In this document: positions 12,201-27,200 of the stretch, in pieces
Position numbering within the stretch: the first letter of the stretch is position 1
How the letters are laid out: each line of letters starts with the position of its first letter
Assembly (NCBI GenBank): GCA_963748545.1
Contig: CAVVJO010000003.1
Span: 62,001-126,000 of the forward strand
Origin: Roseiarcus sp963748545
GTDB lineage: Bacteria; Pseudomonadota; Alphaproteobacteria; Rhizobiales; Beijerinckiaceae
Direction: 5' to 3'
DNA: 64,000 nucleotides
Translations under genes and position numbers: made by a program
Notes under the pieces: model-generated
What the model was told of the DNA's origin: nothing
Database searches by the model: none
Seen by the model: the letters and a program-made list of their open reading frames with translations, nothing else

Positions 12201-15200
12201 CTACGCCGACACGAAACTCTGGCAAAAGGGCGGCGACGGGTCGGCTTCGACCGACGCCTCGAACGCCGAATCGAAGGCGGTGGGCGCGGTGTTCGTGCTC
12301 AACGACGTCCGCGGCGACGCCTATGCGGAGATCAACGTCGCTGCGACGATCACCGGCGGCGCGGGGATCAGCGTCAGGGCCAATGAGGCCGCCTCGATCT
12401 CGGCCGTCACCCAGAGCAACCTGACCTCCACCGGCGGAGGCAACGGCTCGAAGAACGGCAACACGACGAGCGGCGGCGGTCTCGCCATCGGCGGCGCGAT
12501 CGACACCAACCTCGTGCTCGGCAATGCGCAAGCCTCGATCCAGGGCGCGACCCTGAACGCCGGCGCCTCGGGCGTCGTGGTCGACGCAGAGGACACTTCG
12601 CAACTCAACGCCGAGACGCTCGTCGCCTCCTCGACCGGCGGCGGCGGCTCACAGACCGCGTTCGGCCTCTCGATCGCCTTCAACTCGATCGGCTACGCGC
12701 CGGAGAATTTCCTCTTCAACGTGATCGACGACCTCGTCGGCGGGACCTATCTCTCGAATCCGATACCGGACAACGCGACGGCCTTCGTCAAAGGCGTGAC
12801 GGTTACGGGCGATACGGGAGGGTTCTCAGTCACCGCGGAAAGCAGCGAGCAGGTCAACGCGACCGTCAGCAACGCGGCGACCTCGACCACCTCCGATCTC
12901 TACGACGCGTCAAGCAACGGGTTCGGCGGCGTGTTCGCATCGAACAAGGTTGACGGCAGCGCGATCGCCTATATCGACGGGACCGGCATGCCGGCGATAA
13001 CCGCCACCGGCGCGCTCGTCGTCACGGCGACCGACGGTTCGGGAATCTTCTCCAACGTCAAGCTGGTCTCGGCCGCCATCGTGAGCAGCGACGGGGGGAC
13101 CGGGACGCTCGCCTGGGCCGTCGCCAACGGCGCGTCCAACCCGACCTATTCTGCGACGCCATCCAACGGCGCCCCGAACATGCGGACGTTGAATGCGGGG
13201 GACACTGTCCAACTCGGCGTCAACTACGACACGGTCGACTTTACCGTCGGCACGACCGCGAGCACGACGCAAGCGCTCACGCCCGGGGACGTGATCCAGG
13301 ACGGCGCCACGCTTTACCGCTACGTCGGATCCGGCGGAACCTTCGACCTTACGACGGACGCCGCGATCACGGCCGACCCGGCCGACTTCAAGGTTATCGG
13401 CGGAACGGCGGGCGCTATATACGCCTACATCGGTTCGGCGCCGGCGACCCTCGACCTGAACGACACCGACTATACCGGCGCGGACTGGGCCACGCCCAAG
13501 ACGTACTATTCCGCGCCGACGACCGGCATCTCAAACACACAATCGCTGAACCCCGGAGACCGGGTGTCGGTTGAGGCGGGTTATCTCACGGCCGCCTACA
13601 CCGTGGGCGCCAGTCCGGCCACGAACAACGACGTGACGCTAAATCCCGGCGACGTGATCGCGGACGCCGCGAACTTCTACCGGTACGTCGGGGCCTCGAA
13701 GAAGTCGAATGTCGACCTCACGAACGACACGGCGATCACCAGCGATCCGACGGACTTCGTCCAGATTGGCGGCCAACAGAGCCAGACCTACGTTTACATC
13801 GGCGCTGCCGGGACCTCGGTCGATCTCAACGCCTCGAATTACGCCGACACCACGACGTGGCGCCCGGCCACAGCCTACCTCGCCCCGACGTCGGCCGGCG
13901 GCGCGACCAACACGCAGGCCCTCTACTACGGCGACACGGTCGCCCTGCCGGCGGGTTACGACGCCGTCAACTACACGGTCGGCTCGTCGCCTTCCAACAA
14001 GAACGTGACGATCAATCCAGGCGACGTGATCGCCGACGTCATCAACAGCGTCACCACCCTGTATCGCTACATCGGGACCTCGCACCTGACCGGGGTCAAC
14101 CTTTCTACTGACGCGTCGATCACGGGCAACGCGAACTTTACGGTGATCGGTGGTCAGGAGGGCCAGACGTACCAGTACCTGGGCGCGCCGGCCGCCTCCG
14201 ACGGGAGCGCAACCGGGACGTCCGTCAATCTCTATGACACCGACTATACGAACCTGAATTACTGGAAGCCGGTTTCCGTCGCGAACGCCGCGCCTAACGG
14301 TGTGGCGACGACGCCTCCGGACACGTCCTCGAACAACTCGAAGAGTTCGCCGTCGTCGGCGACCGCGGTCGGGGGCGTCCTCGTCCTTAACGACGATATC
14401 TCGGCGACCCAAGCCTATGTGACCAACGCCACGATCAACGCCGGCAGCGCGACGATCGAGGCGATCGACAACGCGACGATCGACGCCACGAACGACAGCA
14501 CCGTCGTCTCGGCGACAACCAGCGGGATGGGAAAGAGCCTCGCGGTCAACGCCATCATCGCCACCAACGTGCTTCAGAATTCCGCGGCCGCGGACGTCGT
14601 CTCGAGTACGATCACCGTGAACGCCGGCGCGCTTGCAATCGACGCCGAGAACACGGCGACGATCGATGCGACCACCGCCGCGCAAACGTCGTCGACCGGC
14701 TCCGGCGCTGCCGTCGGCATCGTGCTGGCCTTCAACTCGATCGGCTATGAGGCCAGCAACGTCCTGTTCGACGCGTTCGACGCCCTGCTCGGAAACAGCA
14801 CGATTACGCATCCGGGCGCGAGCCCTGAGACCAACGTCACCGCCTACGCGCAGGATTCGGATCTGACCGCCAGCGACGGCGACGTGTCGGTGACGGCGTC
14901 GCTCGAAACGACGATCGACGCGACGACGACCAACACCACCTCGTCGCTCGCGGCTGCGCTGAACAACTCGAGCAGCACCTCGGTCGGCGCGATCCTGGCC
15001 ACGAACGAGATCAGCAACTCCGCTCAGGCTTACGTCACAACCTCGACGACCGCTTCGGTGACGGCGAGCGGCGCCATCTCGATCCTCGCCTCGAACGAGT
15101 CCACAATCGATGCGCGCGACACCCAGGCCGCGTCGGCCACGGTGCAGAAGACCGGCGCTCCCGGTTCCAAAGACGGCAGCCTGCTGTCTCAATACGCGAA

Positions 15201-18200
15201 CCAGATGGCCAACGGCTATCAGTACACCCGGAATTCCGGGACGCAGATGGTCGCGCCGGGACAGATCGCCTACGACGGCTCGAACTATTACATCTTCCTC
15301 GGAACGACCGGAGATCTGCTGGGCGTGGTCAGCGGCGAGCCGCTCGCCCCGGTTTCGATCGATTTTGCAACGGTTAATTTCTCGGGCACAAATCCCTCGG
15401 CCGGGCTCTGGGCGCCCTTCACCAATTCGAGCCTGCTGCAGTATGCGCCGCAGATCGCGGCCTTCGTGTCGAGCAAGCTCAGTCCCCCCGCGGGCGACAC
15501 AAACTCCAATCCGACGGCGGCTGACACGGGAACGGGGACGCGTTCGACCGGCGTCGGCGCGATCTTCGTGCTGAATACGATCAACAGCTCGTCGATCGCC
15601 TACGAGAACGACGAGGCGCTGACCAGCGGAAATAACGCCGGCGTCGGGAAGGGCGGGGGCATCACGATCTCCGCGACGAACGCAAGCCTGATTTCCGCGA
15701 CCAACACCAGCACGGTGACCACCGGCCAGGGAAGCCCGACGGCCGCAAATACGAACAACGGGATCGCCGTCAACGGCATCGTTGCGACCAACAACATCCT
15801 GGGCGAGACCCAAGCCTACGCCAGCGGCGGCAGCCTGACGGCCTCCGGCACGAGCGGGTTCGTCGACGTCATCGGATCGTCGAGCGCGACGATCGACGCC
15901 ACGAACAGCGCTTCGACCGACGGGACCGGCACCGCCGTCGGCGTCGTCCTCGCCTTCAACACCATCGGCGTTCCGCAGCCGATCGTCGGGTTCCTCGAGC
16001 AGACGGTCGACGCGCTGTTCGGCACCCAACTGGCTGGAGACCAGCCCGATCAGGTCTATGCCTACATCGACGGCGCGACGACGACCGCGAGCGACGGCGT
16101 CGACGTTCAGGCGCTCGAAGGCTCGACGATCACCGCCAACATCACCAATTCGGAAACTGGCCTCTTCACCTCGGGCACGAGCGTCGCCGCGACGATCACC
16201 CTGAACGAGGTGGCGACGGACGTCGAAGCCTGGATCGCAGGCGGTAAAACCACAGCGACCGCTGGCGACATCGACATCGATGCGGAAGGCGGTTCGACCA
16301 TCACGTCCACGGTGACGTCGCCGGTCATCAAGCTCGCGGTGAACTTCTCCAAGAATCAAACCGATCAGAACGCCGAGACGATCGGGGTCGCGATCGCCCG
16401 CAACATCGTGGACAGCGGCGTCTCGGCGACCGCGGGTCAGACCCCGGCCAGCATTACGTTCGCCAACCCCGCCGCGACGCTGGATGCCGAGGCTGGGAAC
16501 ATCGCCATCACGGCTGATCAGACGTCCGCCATCACGGCGACCTCCGAGGCCGCGGCGGTTAGCGTCAGCGCGTCGACCAACGGCTCGACCCAGTCCTTCG
16601 CCGGCGGCGGCGCCGTCGCGATCAACACCATTCTCGGCGACCAGAAGAGCTCGTCTCACCCGTTCCTCGGCAAGGTCACGGCTTCCTCTGTGGGATCGAG
16701 CCTCACCGCTAAGGGGGCGGCCGCCGGCGGCGTCACGGTCCAGGCGACCTATGGCGGGTCGATTACGGCGACGGTCGCGGCCCTGGCGGCTTCGGTCGCA
16801 GTGAGCAACGGCGCCTCGGACGCGGTGGCGATCGGTGCGGCGGTTGCGCTCAACCTGATCGGCTGGAACGGCACGGTCGCAGACGAGACGCAGGACTTCG
16901 AATGCTCCGATCACCCTGTTCGCCAACGTGATCGGCGGATCGCTCTCGGCCGCAGGCGCGGTTCTGGTCAACGCGCAATCGACCGCGACGATCAACGCGA
17001 AGACAGCGGCGGCGGCAGTCTCGGTCGCGGTCTCGACCGGGACCAGCGGCGGGGGCGGCGGCGGGGGCGGGGGCGGAAGCTCTTCGGATCCGTCCAAGTC
17101 GCCGACCGATGCGGACACCGAGGGGCTGGGATCGGACCCCTCCGCGCTCGGGCAGGCCCTGTCGCCGAAGTCCTCGGACAAGAACTCTCAGAACACCGGC
17201 GTCTCGAGCGTCGACGAGGGAAGCGACGTCAAGGGCAGCAGCGAGGTCAATTCTACGGAAGCGTCTGGAACGGCTCAGGGCGACGGGGCGACTTCGTCCT
17301 CGGGCCAGACGACTTCGGACAGCGGCAGCACGAGCTCGGAAGCCAGCAGCTTCGGGCTGACCGCCGCGGGCGTCTACACCGAGAACAAGATCGCGGTCGA
17401 TATTACGGCCTCGATCGAGAACGCGACCAGCGTCTCCAGCGGAGCGGGCGTGACGGTCTCGGCGACCGACGCAGCGTCGATCAATTCGATCGACGGCGCG
17501 GCGGCGGTGACCGGCGATTTCTCCGGCGGCTCGAGCGGCAGCAAGGCGATCTCGATCGGCATCGCCATCGCCCGCAACACGATCCAAGACGCCGCCAGCG
17601 CCTATGTCTCCGGATCGACGATCACGGGCGCGGGCAAGCCCCTGTCCGTCACCGCGACCCAGAACGACTCGATCGTCGCGACTTCCATCGCGGCGGCGCT
17701 GTCCGTTTCCGCCTCGACCAAAGGCAATTCGCTTGCCGTCGCCGGCGGCGGTTCGCTCGCCGACAATCTCATCGGCGTCGAAACGCTCGCCTATATCTCC
17801 GGCAGTACGCTGGGCGCGACCGGAGCGGCGCTCGGCGCCGTCACCGTGGCGGCGACCGACACCTCCTCGATCCAGGCGACGGTTGTCGCCGTCGCGGCGA
17901 CGGTCTCATTCAGCACGAGCGGCGACGGGACGGGCGTCGCCATCGGCGCAACGCTCGCGCACAACCGCATCAGCGACGGATCCGACCTCGGCGACGGCTC
18001 CGTCAGCGCCTATATCGCCACATCGACCGTGACGGCGGGTCAGGTTTCCGTCACCGCCCAGTCGCAGCAGACGATCAACGCCATCGTCGCGGCCGGTTCG
18101 GTCGCCATATCCGGCGGCGACAGCACGGGCCTTGCGGTTTCCGCCGCGGCCGCGGTGGCGTTCAACGAGATCAATCTCGCCGTCAACGCGTCGATCGACG

Positions 18201-21200
18201 AAGGCTCCTCCGACTCGAACGGCGCCCCGGTATCGGGGGCGACGGCGAAGTACGACATCACGTCGACCGGCGTCACGGTCGGCGCCATGGATACGTCCGC
18301 CATCACGGCGCTCGTGGGATCCGCTGCGGTCGCCGGGGCGTTCGGCGGCGAGAGCGGGTACGCGATTGCGATCGGCGTGGCTTTTGCCCGGAACGCCATC
18401 ACCGATCCGGTCACGGCTCAGATCGCCGACGTGAAGTTGCTGACGACGTCGGGCGGCGCGGTGCAGGTCACGGCGACCGAGAACGCCTCGATCAGCGCCA
18501 CGACCGCGGCGGCCGCGGTGTCGGTCGCCGTCGGCGGCGGCTCGAGCGGCGTTGCGGTCGGCGGCGGCGGCGCGATCGCGCTGAACGTCATCGGCGCCGA
18601 CGCGACAGCGGACATCACCGGCTCGACCCTTGGAACGACGACCAATAGGGTCGGGGACGTCATCGTCACCGCGGTCGACAGCTCGTCGATCAATGCGCAA
18701 GTGGTTGCGGTCGCCGCTTCCGTCGCCTTCGGCAGCGAGACCGGCGTCGCCGTGGCGCTCGGCATCTCGGTGGCCGAGAACCAGATCGACGGCGTATCCG
18801 CTTCACAAGGCGCGCTGACGGCGGACATCACCGACAGCAGCGTCGACAGCTCGGGCGACGTCGAAGTCGACGCCTATTCGACCCAGACGATCATGGCCGA
18901 TACGCTCGCCGGAGCGGTCGCGGTCGGCGGCGGCGGCACCACCGGCGTCGCGGTCGCGGGCGCAGGCGTCTATGTCGAGAACCTGATCAGCCTCGCCATC
19001 ACCGCCGACATCGACGGCGGCGGTTCGGCCGACATCACGGCCGCGGACGTTTCGGTCAACGCCTACGACGCCTCCGACATCGATTCGATCGACGGGGCTG
19101 CGGCCGTGTCGGCGAGCTTCGGCGGCGAAGCCGGCGTGTCGGTGTCGATCGGCCTGTCGATCGCCCAAAATACGATCGACGACCCGGTGTCGGCCTCGAT
19201 CCAGAATGTCGCTTCTCTCAACGCGACGAACTCCGGAACCTCGGAAGACCGGACGCTCAATCACGGCGACATCGTCGAACTGCCGAACGGCACAGCCTAC
19301 GAGTATACCGGCGCGTCGGGGACGGCCGTCAATCTCGACGCTTCCGGCGCGTTCTCGAGCGGATCCTGGAAGCAGGTCGGGTTCGTGACCTCCGGCGCAA
19401 GCGGCAGCGGCGGACCCTCCGTCGCGCTCACCGCCGGCGACACCGTGACGATCGGCGCCGGGTTCAACACGCCGAAGTACGTGGCCTCGGACGGCACGGA
19501 GACGCTTGCTGTTGGCGATCTCGTCGCCGACGCCAAGGGCGTGGTTTACCAATACAAGGGCGGTTACAAGAACGACACGACGGACCTGTCCGCGGCCGAT
19601 TTCACCGACGCGACCAAGTGGACGCGCGTCGCCTCGGCGGGCGACGTCTATACCTACGTCGGACCGAATGCGTCGGGGGCCATCAACAATCAGGCCTATT
19701 ACAACACCGCGCTCTGGGCCGCTGCGGTTGGAGCGAACGGCAAGGCCGGGTTCAACACCGCCCTGCCCAAGAAAGCCGCGAGCAACTCGGCTACGCTCGC
19801 GGCGGGCGACGCCGTCGAGATCTCAGCCAATTTCAGCTATCAGGACCCCAGCCAAGCCTCGGCCAGTCAGCTGTCGGCTGTCGCAACCAACAACGCTCAG
19901 ACGATCGCTCAATACGACACCGTCCAGTATAGCGGGAAGGTCTACGCGTATATCGGGACGAACGCATCGGAGACCGTTGGCGACATCGCCTCCTCGTCGA
20001 GCGACACGTCCAAATGGCTCCTGCTCGGCGCGGCAGGCCAGATCTATACCTATGTCGGTTCGGGAATTGTCTCGATCAATCTCAATCACCAGAGCTACAC
20101 CACGGACACAGGGGACTGGTCGCTGGCGCCGTCCGGCGCGGCGCCCAATTTCAGGACCATCCAGAGTGGAATCCTGCCGTCCGTCTACGTGTTCAACGCG
20201 CCGTCCGGCGCGGTGCAGGTGACGGCCAACGAGAGCGCGACCATCACGTCCGTGTCGGTCGCCGCGGCTCTGTCGATCGCCGCCGGCGGCTCCGGCGGCG
20301 TAGCGGTCGCGGGCGGCGGCTCGTCCGCGGTGAACCAGGTCGGCGCCATGACGACCGCCACGATCAGCGATGTGACGATCGGCAGCGCCGCGTCCGCGAT
20401 CGGCGGCGGCGTGACGGTCGAGGCGACCGACTCCTCGCGCATAACGGCGACGGAGGCGGTGATCGCGGCGAGCGTCGGAATCGGCGGCTCCGCTGGCGTC
20501 GGCGTGGCGATCGGCATCTCGGTCTCGATCAACACGATCACCCAGGACGGAACGTCGGGCGGCGGCGAGGGCGAGGTCAGCGCAACGGTCACCGGCTCGA
20601 ACATCTGGGCCGACGGGCTCCTCGACGTTCAGGCGCTGTCGAGCGAGACGATCGAGGCCAACGTCATTACGGCGGCGGTCGGGATCAGCGGCGGCGGCTC
20701 GGTCGGGGTGCAGGCGAGCGGCGCGGGCGTCGGCGTCGTCAACACGTCCAGGGTGGCGACTACAGCCGACATCGACTCGAGTCCGACAATCGTCGCGGGC
20801 GCTGTCGACGTCTCGGCGACGGACATGTCTGTGATTGACGCGCTCGGCGCCGCTGTCGCGGTCTCGGTCGCATTCGGCGGCGCGGCCGGCGTAGCAGTCG
20901 GCATCGGCATCACGGTAGCCGAGAACACGATCGACGACCCAGTCTCCGCCACGATCAGCGGCGTAGGGTCCTTGACCATCGCATCCGCCCCCGACGTGAG
21001 CCTTGGGAGCCCGGTCAGCGCAGGAGCCGTGAGCGTCACGGCGACCGAAAGCGCCAAGATCGACGCGGTCGCCGCGGCTGCGGCGGTTTCGGTTGGCTTT
21101 GGCGGTTCGGTCGGCGTGGCGTTCAGCGGCGGCGGCGCCGTGGCGCTCAACGACATCGGCGTCGAAACGACGGCGACGATCAACGATTCGACCCTCGGAA

Positions 21201-24200
21201 CCACTCTGGGCACAACGCTGGGCGATGTCGTCGTTTCGGCGACGGACAATGCGACCATCAAGTCGGAGATCATTGCTGTCGCCGCCGCGATCGCGGTCGG
21301 CGGCGACGCCGGCATCGGCGTCGCGATCGGCATTTCGGTCGCGCGCAACGTGATCGAAAGCGGGACGCCGCCGCTGACGACGCTGAAGAAAGGCGAGATC
21401 ATCGCCGACGGCTCGACCCTCTACGAGTACACCGGCTCCGGCGAGAGCGTCGATCTCTCGAACGATGCGGCGATCATCAGCGACAGCAAGGACTTCACCA
21501 ATCTCGGACCGGTGACCTATGTCGTCGGCGGCGACAAAGTCGGCTCGCCGACGCTGAACCCCGGAGACGTGGTCCAGGACGGGACGACGCTCTACGAGTA
21601 CACCGGACCACTGAACAACTCGTCGATCAATCTCTCCGACGACAGTCAGCTCCTCGCGAGCGGCGAGTTCAAGACGCTCGGTCCGATCGCCGTCACGATC
21701 GCCTCGACGGAACAGCCGAGCGAATCCGCGCCTTCGGGCCAGGGGCAGGTCGCAAGCGACCGTCGTCAATTCGAGCGTCAGCAGCACCGGCGCCATGAGC
21801 CTCGATGCGACGTCGAGCGAATGGATCAAGGCGGACGCCGCCGCGATCGCCGTCTCTGTCGCCGGCGGATTCGTCGGGGTCGCCGCCTCCGTTGGCGGCA
21901 CGTTCGTCACCAACGAAATCAGCGTGGCGACCAGCGCCACGATCGACGGGCAGAACGCCGGCTCCATCACGGTCGGCTCGCTCGACGTCGAGGCGAAGGA
22001 TCAAGCCTCCATCACCGCCGATGCGCTCGCGGCCGGCGTGAGCGCCGGCTTCGGCGCCGTCGGCGTTGCGGTCGCGATCAGCGTCACGATCGGCCTCAAC
22101 ACCGTCAATGACGACGTCACGGCCTCGATCAGCAATGAGCCGTTAGTGCACGCGACCGCGGGCGACGTCCAAGTGGGGGCGACCGAACAGGCGACGATCG
22201 AGGCCAACGCGGCCGCGGCGTCGTTTGCGGTCTCTGTGGGAGCGGTCGCGGTCAGCGCCGCCGGAGCGGGCGCCTCCGCCGAGAACGACATCCTCGGCGG
22301 GGTGCAGGCTAGTCTTTCCGACAGCGAAATCGAATCGTCTTCCGACGTCGACGTCACGGCGCTCGATACCAGCGTCATCAACGCCAACATTCTCGCGGCG
22401 TCCGCCGCCGTCGCGGTCGGCCTCGGCGGCGTAGGGGTCGCCATCGGCGTCGCCCTCGCCGAGAACGACATCGGGTCCTCGTCCTCGCCAGATATGGTGA
22501 CGGCCTATTCGTCAAACTCGAGCGTTGACGCGTCCGGAGCGTTCAATCTGAGCGCGACCAACGGCTCCACCATTAACGCCCTTGTAGCCTCCTTCGCCGC
22601 GGCGGTGTCTGCCGGCGTGGTCGGCGTGTCGGCGAGCGGCGCAGGCGCCTCGGCGACCAATGCCATCGACTCGAACGCGTCGGCCTACGTGTCCGGCGAC
22701 ACGATCCCGAATACGGCGGTGACCGGCATCACGGTCGGCAGCGCGAGCATTTCCGCAACGAACACGTCCAAAATCGACGCAGAGGTCGATTCCGCGGCGG
22801 TTTCGGCGGCCTTCGGCTACGTGGGCGTCGCCGCAGCGGTCGGCGTGGCGCTGGCGACCAACACGATCACCAGCAACGTCGACGCTTACGTCGAAAACGC
22901 CGACGTGAAGGCCTCGAACGGGTCGGTCTCCGTCTCGGCGACCAGCGACAACACCATCACCGTGCAGGCCTCTGCGGCCGCCGTGTCGCTGAGCGGAGGG
23001 GCCGCGGCGATCTCCGTCGCGGGCGGGGGCGCCAACGCGACCAACGTCATTCTCGGCGACACCAAGGCCTACTTCTCCGGCGGTTCGATCACCGCGACGA
23101 AGGGCGACGTCAGCGCGACCGCGACGTCGACGTCGACGATCCACGCGGAAATCGCCGCCCTGTCCGGCTCGGCCGCGGTCGGGGCGCTTGCCGGCGCCGT
23201 TGCGCTCGGCTTTGGATTGGCGGAGAACTTCATCGGCTACACCTCGAACGGCGTCGCCGACCCCGGCGCGGTCTCGGCCTATGCGAGCGGGACCACGATC
23301 AACGCCTCGGGCGCGCTGACGATCCAGGCGACGTCGGACGATACGATCAACGCCCAGGTGGACTCGTTCGCAGCGGCGATCGCAGGCGGTCTGGTCGCCC
23401 TCGCCGGGACCGGGGCCGCCTCGCTATCGAACAACATGATCGCGGTGGACACGTCCGCTTATGTTTCCGGCGGCGGTGGGACGGACGGAAGCATAGCGGT
23501 CTCGGCGTCGGACACCTCGACGATCACGTCGGAAGTGGACTCCGCGGCCATTTCGGCGGCGATCGGCCTGGTCGCCGCCAGCGCGGCGATTGCCGCCTCG
23601 GTGGCGATGAACACCATCTCGGACACCGTCGACGCCTACGTGTCGGATGCGAACTTCACGGCATCGAGCGGGTCCGTGACGGTGACGGCCACCAAGGGCG
23701 ACACGATCACCGCGAAGGCGCACGCGGCTGCGGTAGCGCTCAGCGGCGGAGCCGCGGCCTTCGCGGTCTCGGGCGGCGGCGCCGAGGCGACCAACGTCAT
23801 TCTCGGCGGCGCGACCGCCGACTTCTCCGGCGGATCGATCACGGCGAACCACGGCGGCGTCAGCGCCACCGCCGGTTCGACCTCCAAGATCGACGCCGAG
23901 GTCGACGCCCTCTCGGCGTCGGCGGCCATCGGCGGGCTCGCCGGCGCCGCTGCGATCGGCGCGAGCGAGGCCAGGAATTTCATCGGCGGCTATGCGACAA
24001 ACCAAGCGCCCAATTACGTGGTCGGCTCGCCCGCGACGTTGAGCGGCAAGGTCACCCTGACCACGGGCGACATCGTGCAGGACGGCTCGAAGTCCTACGT
24101 CTATACCGGGCCGGGCGAGACGATTGATCTTTCGAACAACTCCGCATTGAAGGCCGACGCCCACTTCCAGGCCATCGGCGCGCAGCAGACCGGCGTCATT

Positions 24201-27200
24201 CAAGCCTACTCGGAGGGGACGGCAGTCAGCGCGAGCGGCGCCTTCAATCTGAGTGCGACCAACGGCGCCACCATCACGGCGCAAGTCGCCTCGATCTCGG
24301 CCGCCTTGACCGCATCGCTCGAGGGGCTCTCCCTGTCCGGCGCCGGCGCTTCGGCGGCGAATACCGTCGCTATCGCCACCAAGGCGTTTATCGACAACAG
24401 CAGCAACGAAAACGCGGTCATCAGCGTCGGGTCGATCAACATCGGCGCGACCGATAACTCCAACATTTCGACCACCGTCGGCGCGGCTGCCATCGCGGGT
24501 TCGATCGGTTTGAGCGCTTCGGTTTCGATCGCCATCTCGATCGCCCAGAACGCCATCGACAACACCGTCGACGCCCATATCGCCAACGCGCCGCACGTCA
24601 CCTCGAACGGCACGACCACGGTCTCCGCCAAGGAGACCGCGACGATCGGCGCGTCCTCGACCGCCGCGGCGGTCTCCGCGGGACTGATCGCCATCAGCGG
24701 CGGCGGCGCGGACGCCGTGGACACGATCACGACCGACACCCAAGCCTATGTGAATGCGAGCACCTTGCATGTCGGCGCCCTGACCGTCAGCGCGAACGAT
24801 TCGTCAACGGCCACTGCAGCCACCTTCGGCGCCTCCGCGGCGATTGGGCTTGGCGTCGCCGCCGGCGGCTCGATCGCGACGACCACGATCGGCAACACCG
24901 TCTCCGCCGCGATCGACGGCTCGACGGTCGACACGACCGGCCTGGTCAGCGTCTCGGCGACCGGACAGCCGGAAGGAACGGCCACCGCCAACGGCTTCAC
25001 CGCCGGTCTGGTCGCGGTCGGCGGCTCGAAAGCGACCGTCACCGTCACGCCAACCATCACGGCCATCGTTGACGGGACCATCACGGCAGGCGGACTCACG
25101 ATCGAAGCGTTCGCCAACGTCGGAAGCGGCCCGTCGGCCGACGCCAGCGCCTCCGGCTCCGGCGGCGCCGTTGTCGACGTCACCGCCAGCTACGCTCAGG
25201 CGACCGACAACGCGATCGTCGCCGCCGGGATCTTCAACCCGTCCGAAAGCCCGTCTGACAATCTCACGAACCCGAACGATGACATTGCGACGGGGACTAC
25301 CGTCACCTTGACCGGGGCCCTCGTGATCCTCGCCGACGGCGCCACGCAGCAGTATGCGAGCGCCTCGAACGACACAGCGGGTCTCGTGGCGGTCGGCGCC
25401 GCGTCGAGCGACGCCGCCGCGACCAATTCGACCAGCGCGACCGTGGGCGGCGGCGCCCAGGTCACTGCGGGTTCGGCGCAAATCGACGCCTATGGAAACG
25501 ACAACACCTTCGCGGCCACCACTGCCGGCACCGCCGGTCTGTACGCTGGCCCGTCCGTCGCGCCAACCACGAGCGACAACGCCACGACGGCCGCGACGGT
25601 CGGGAAGGGCGCGAACGTCACGCTGTCCGATAACGGAACCACCGGGGCGTTCGAGATTTCGGCGGACCACGTCGCGACGGTCAACACCCTGATGGAGGCT
25701 TCCGGCATCGGCCTCCTCGCCAACGCGGGCGGCACAGCCGTGAACACGGTCACCTCCCAGGTGACCGTCGTTCTCAACGGGGCGGTCACGGCGTATTCGA
25801 TCAGCGGCTCGTCCGAAAACGACTTCGTCAAGCCGACTCTATCGGGCATGTCCCTCCTCGATCCCTCGCTCGACACCTCGCCAAACGACAATATCAGCGG
25901 CGCTATGGCTGGAGCCGAGGCCGGGGCCGACGCTTCGGACACCACCACCATCAGCTTCGACACGGAGGTCGACGTCGGATCCGGCTCAGTCCTGACCGTC
26001 ATCGGGCCGACGGATGTCGGCAATATCTCGCTCTCCGCGCTGAACACCTTCTTCGGCTACGATCAGGTTACGCTGACGATGGAAGGCGCGATCTCCGGCG
26101 TCATCGCAAGCTCGACGATCCAGACGGCGAGTTCGTCTCTCCCCGGCAACGGCGATCTCGCCAAAGTCGACGTCGCCGGAACGCTCGTGAGCGCGGGGCA
26201 GGTCGACCTCTCGGCGGACGGCCGAGGGAATGTCATCACCCAGGTCAATTCGAACACCTACGGCATCGCCACCGGCGCGGGGGCCACCAGCACGGTGTCG
26301 CTCAGCCCCGACAACCAGGTCGTGATTGAAAATGGCGGCAAGATCACCGCCGACAGCGACATCGACCTGCTTGCGGGCATGGACGGGAACTACAACGCCG
26401 ATCCGTATACGGCCTACGCTTACACCGACGCCTTCGCGGGCGCCTTGATCCCGATCCACTTGCTGAATGCGTACGACTATATCGAGCAGACCAACATTGT
26501 CACGGTCGCAGCCAGCGCCAAGCTGATCACCGGCGGAAGCGCCAACCTCTTCGCGGCAGACTTCAACTGGGAAAACGCCAACGTGCTCGCCCAGGCGAAG
26601 GAGGTGGATTGGACCACCGTGGTCGCCGGCGGCCTTCTGTCGCTCTTTGGCGGCAATCCGGCGAACCAGTTCACCGGCACCAGTTTCGCGATGGCGCACG
26701 GCGTCGTGGAGGTCGACGGTTCGATCCAGACTGGTCTTCTGAGCAACGTCAGCGTCACCTTCGAGTACGACGCCAATAACAACATTGTCGAGGTTACCGG
26801 CCCCAATAGTCCCTCGCTCGACTTCAAGATCGACAGCAATGTGGTGGAACAATCGGGACTTACAACCGCCTACACCAACGCGATACAGCAGTATGAAAAC
26901 GATTATGGCTGGCAGCAGCAGATCGGCGGACCGGGAGTCAATTCGGGTGTCGATCAACTGGTGACGACCGACGCCAATACGGTTGCGGCCTTGGGCCAGC
27001 AACTGGTCGCCCAGGGGCTCGCGTCTGCGACCAGCACGTCGGTCGTGGATGGAATAACGGTCGACAGGCTGATCTCGAACACGATCCAGGTCATCGAGGT
27101 TCTCGCCTTCCAGGCGGAAGCCGGGCAAATCAACTTCATCGCGGGTCAGGTCGGCGGCCACGGGAATCTCGACGCCCCGACCACCGCCAACGTCAGCATC

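Larger units (their letters stand above)
9490..24185 (+). repeat. scattered Y-x-Y-x-G / D-L / Y-x-x-x-x-W modules in the giant adhesin
   Basis: Segments of about 45-60 residues share a glycine-aspartate turn (GDxV), a Y-x-Y-x-G strand, a DL pair and a final aromatic W (for example GQVYEYVGTTSLGSVDL). I see them at about 9490-9915, 10840-11025, 12050-12235, 13180-14275 (several in a row), 15200-15420, 19245-20160 (several), 21380-21690 and 24010-24185. They interrupt the beta-helical repeats. The pattern resembles small carbohydrate-binding or beta-sandwich modules, but the family is not identified. Confidence 0.6.

Noticed and set aside
13639..17181. A 1,180-codon open frame on the minus strand inside the adhesin gene
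   Set aside because: It is an arginine-rich shadow caused by high third-position GC in the plus-strand gene. It matches no family and crosses a plus-strand frame shift without any start signal.
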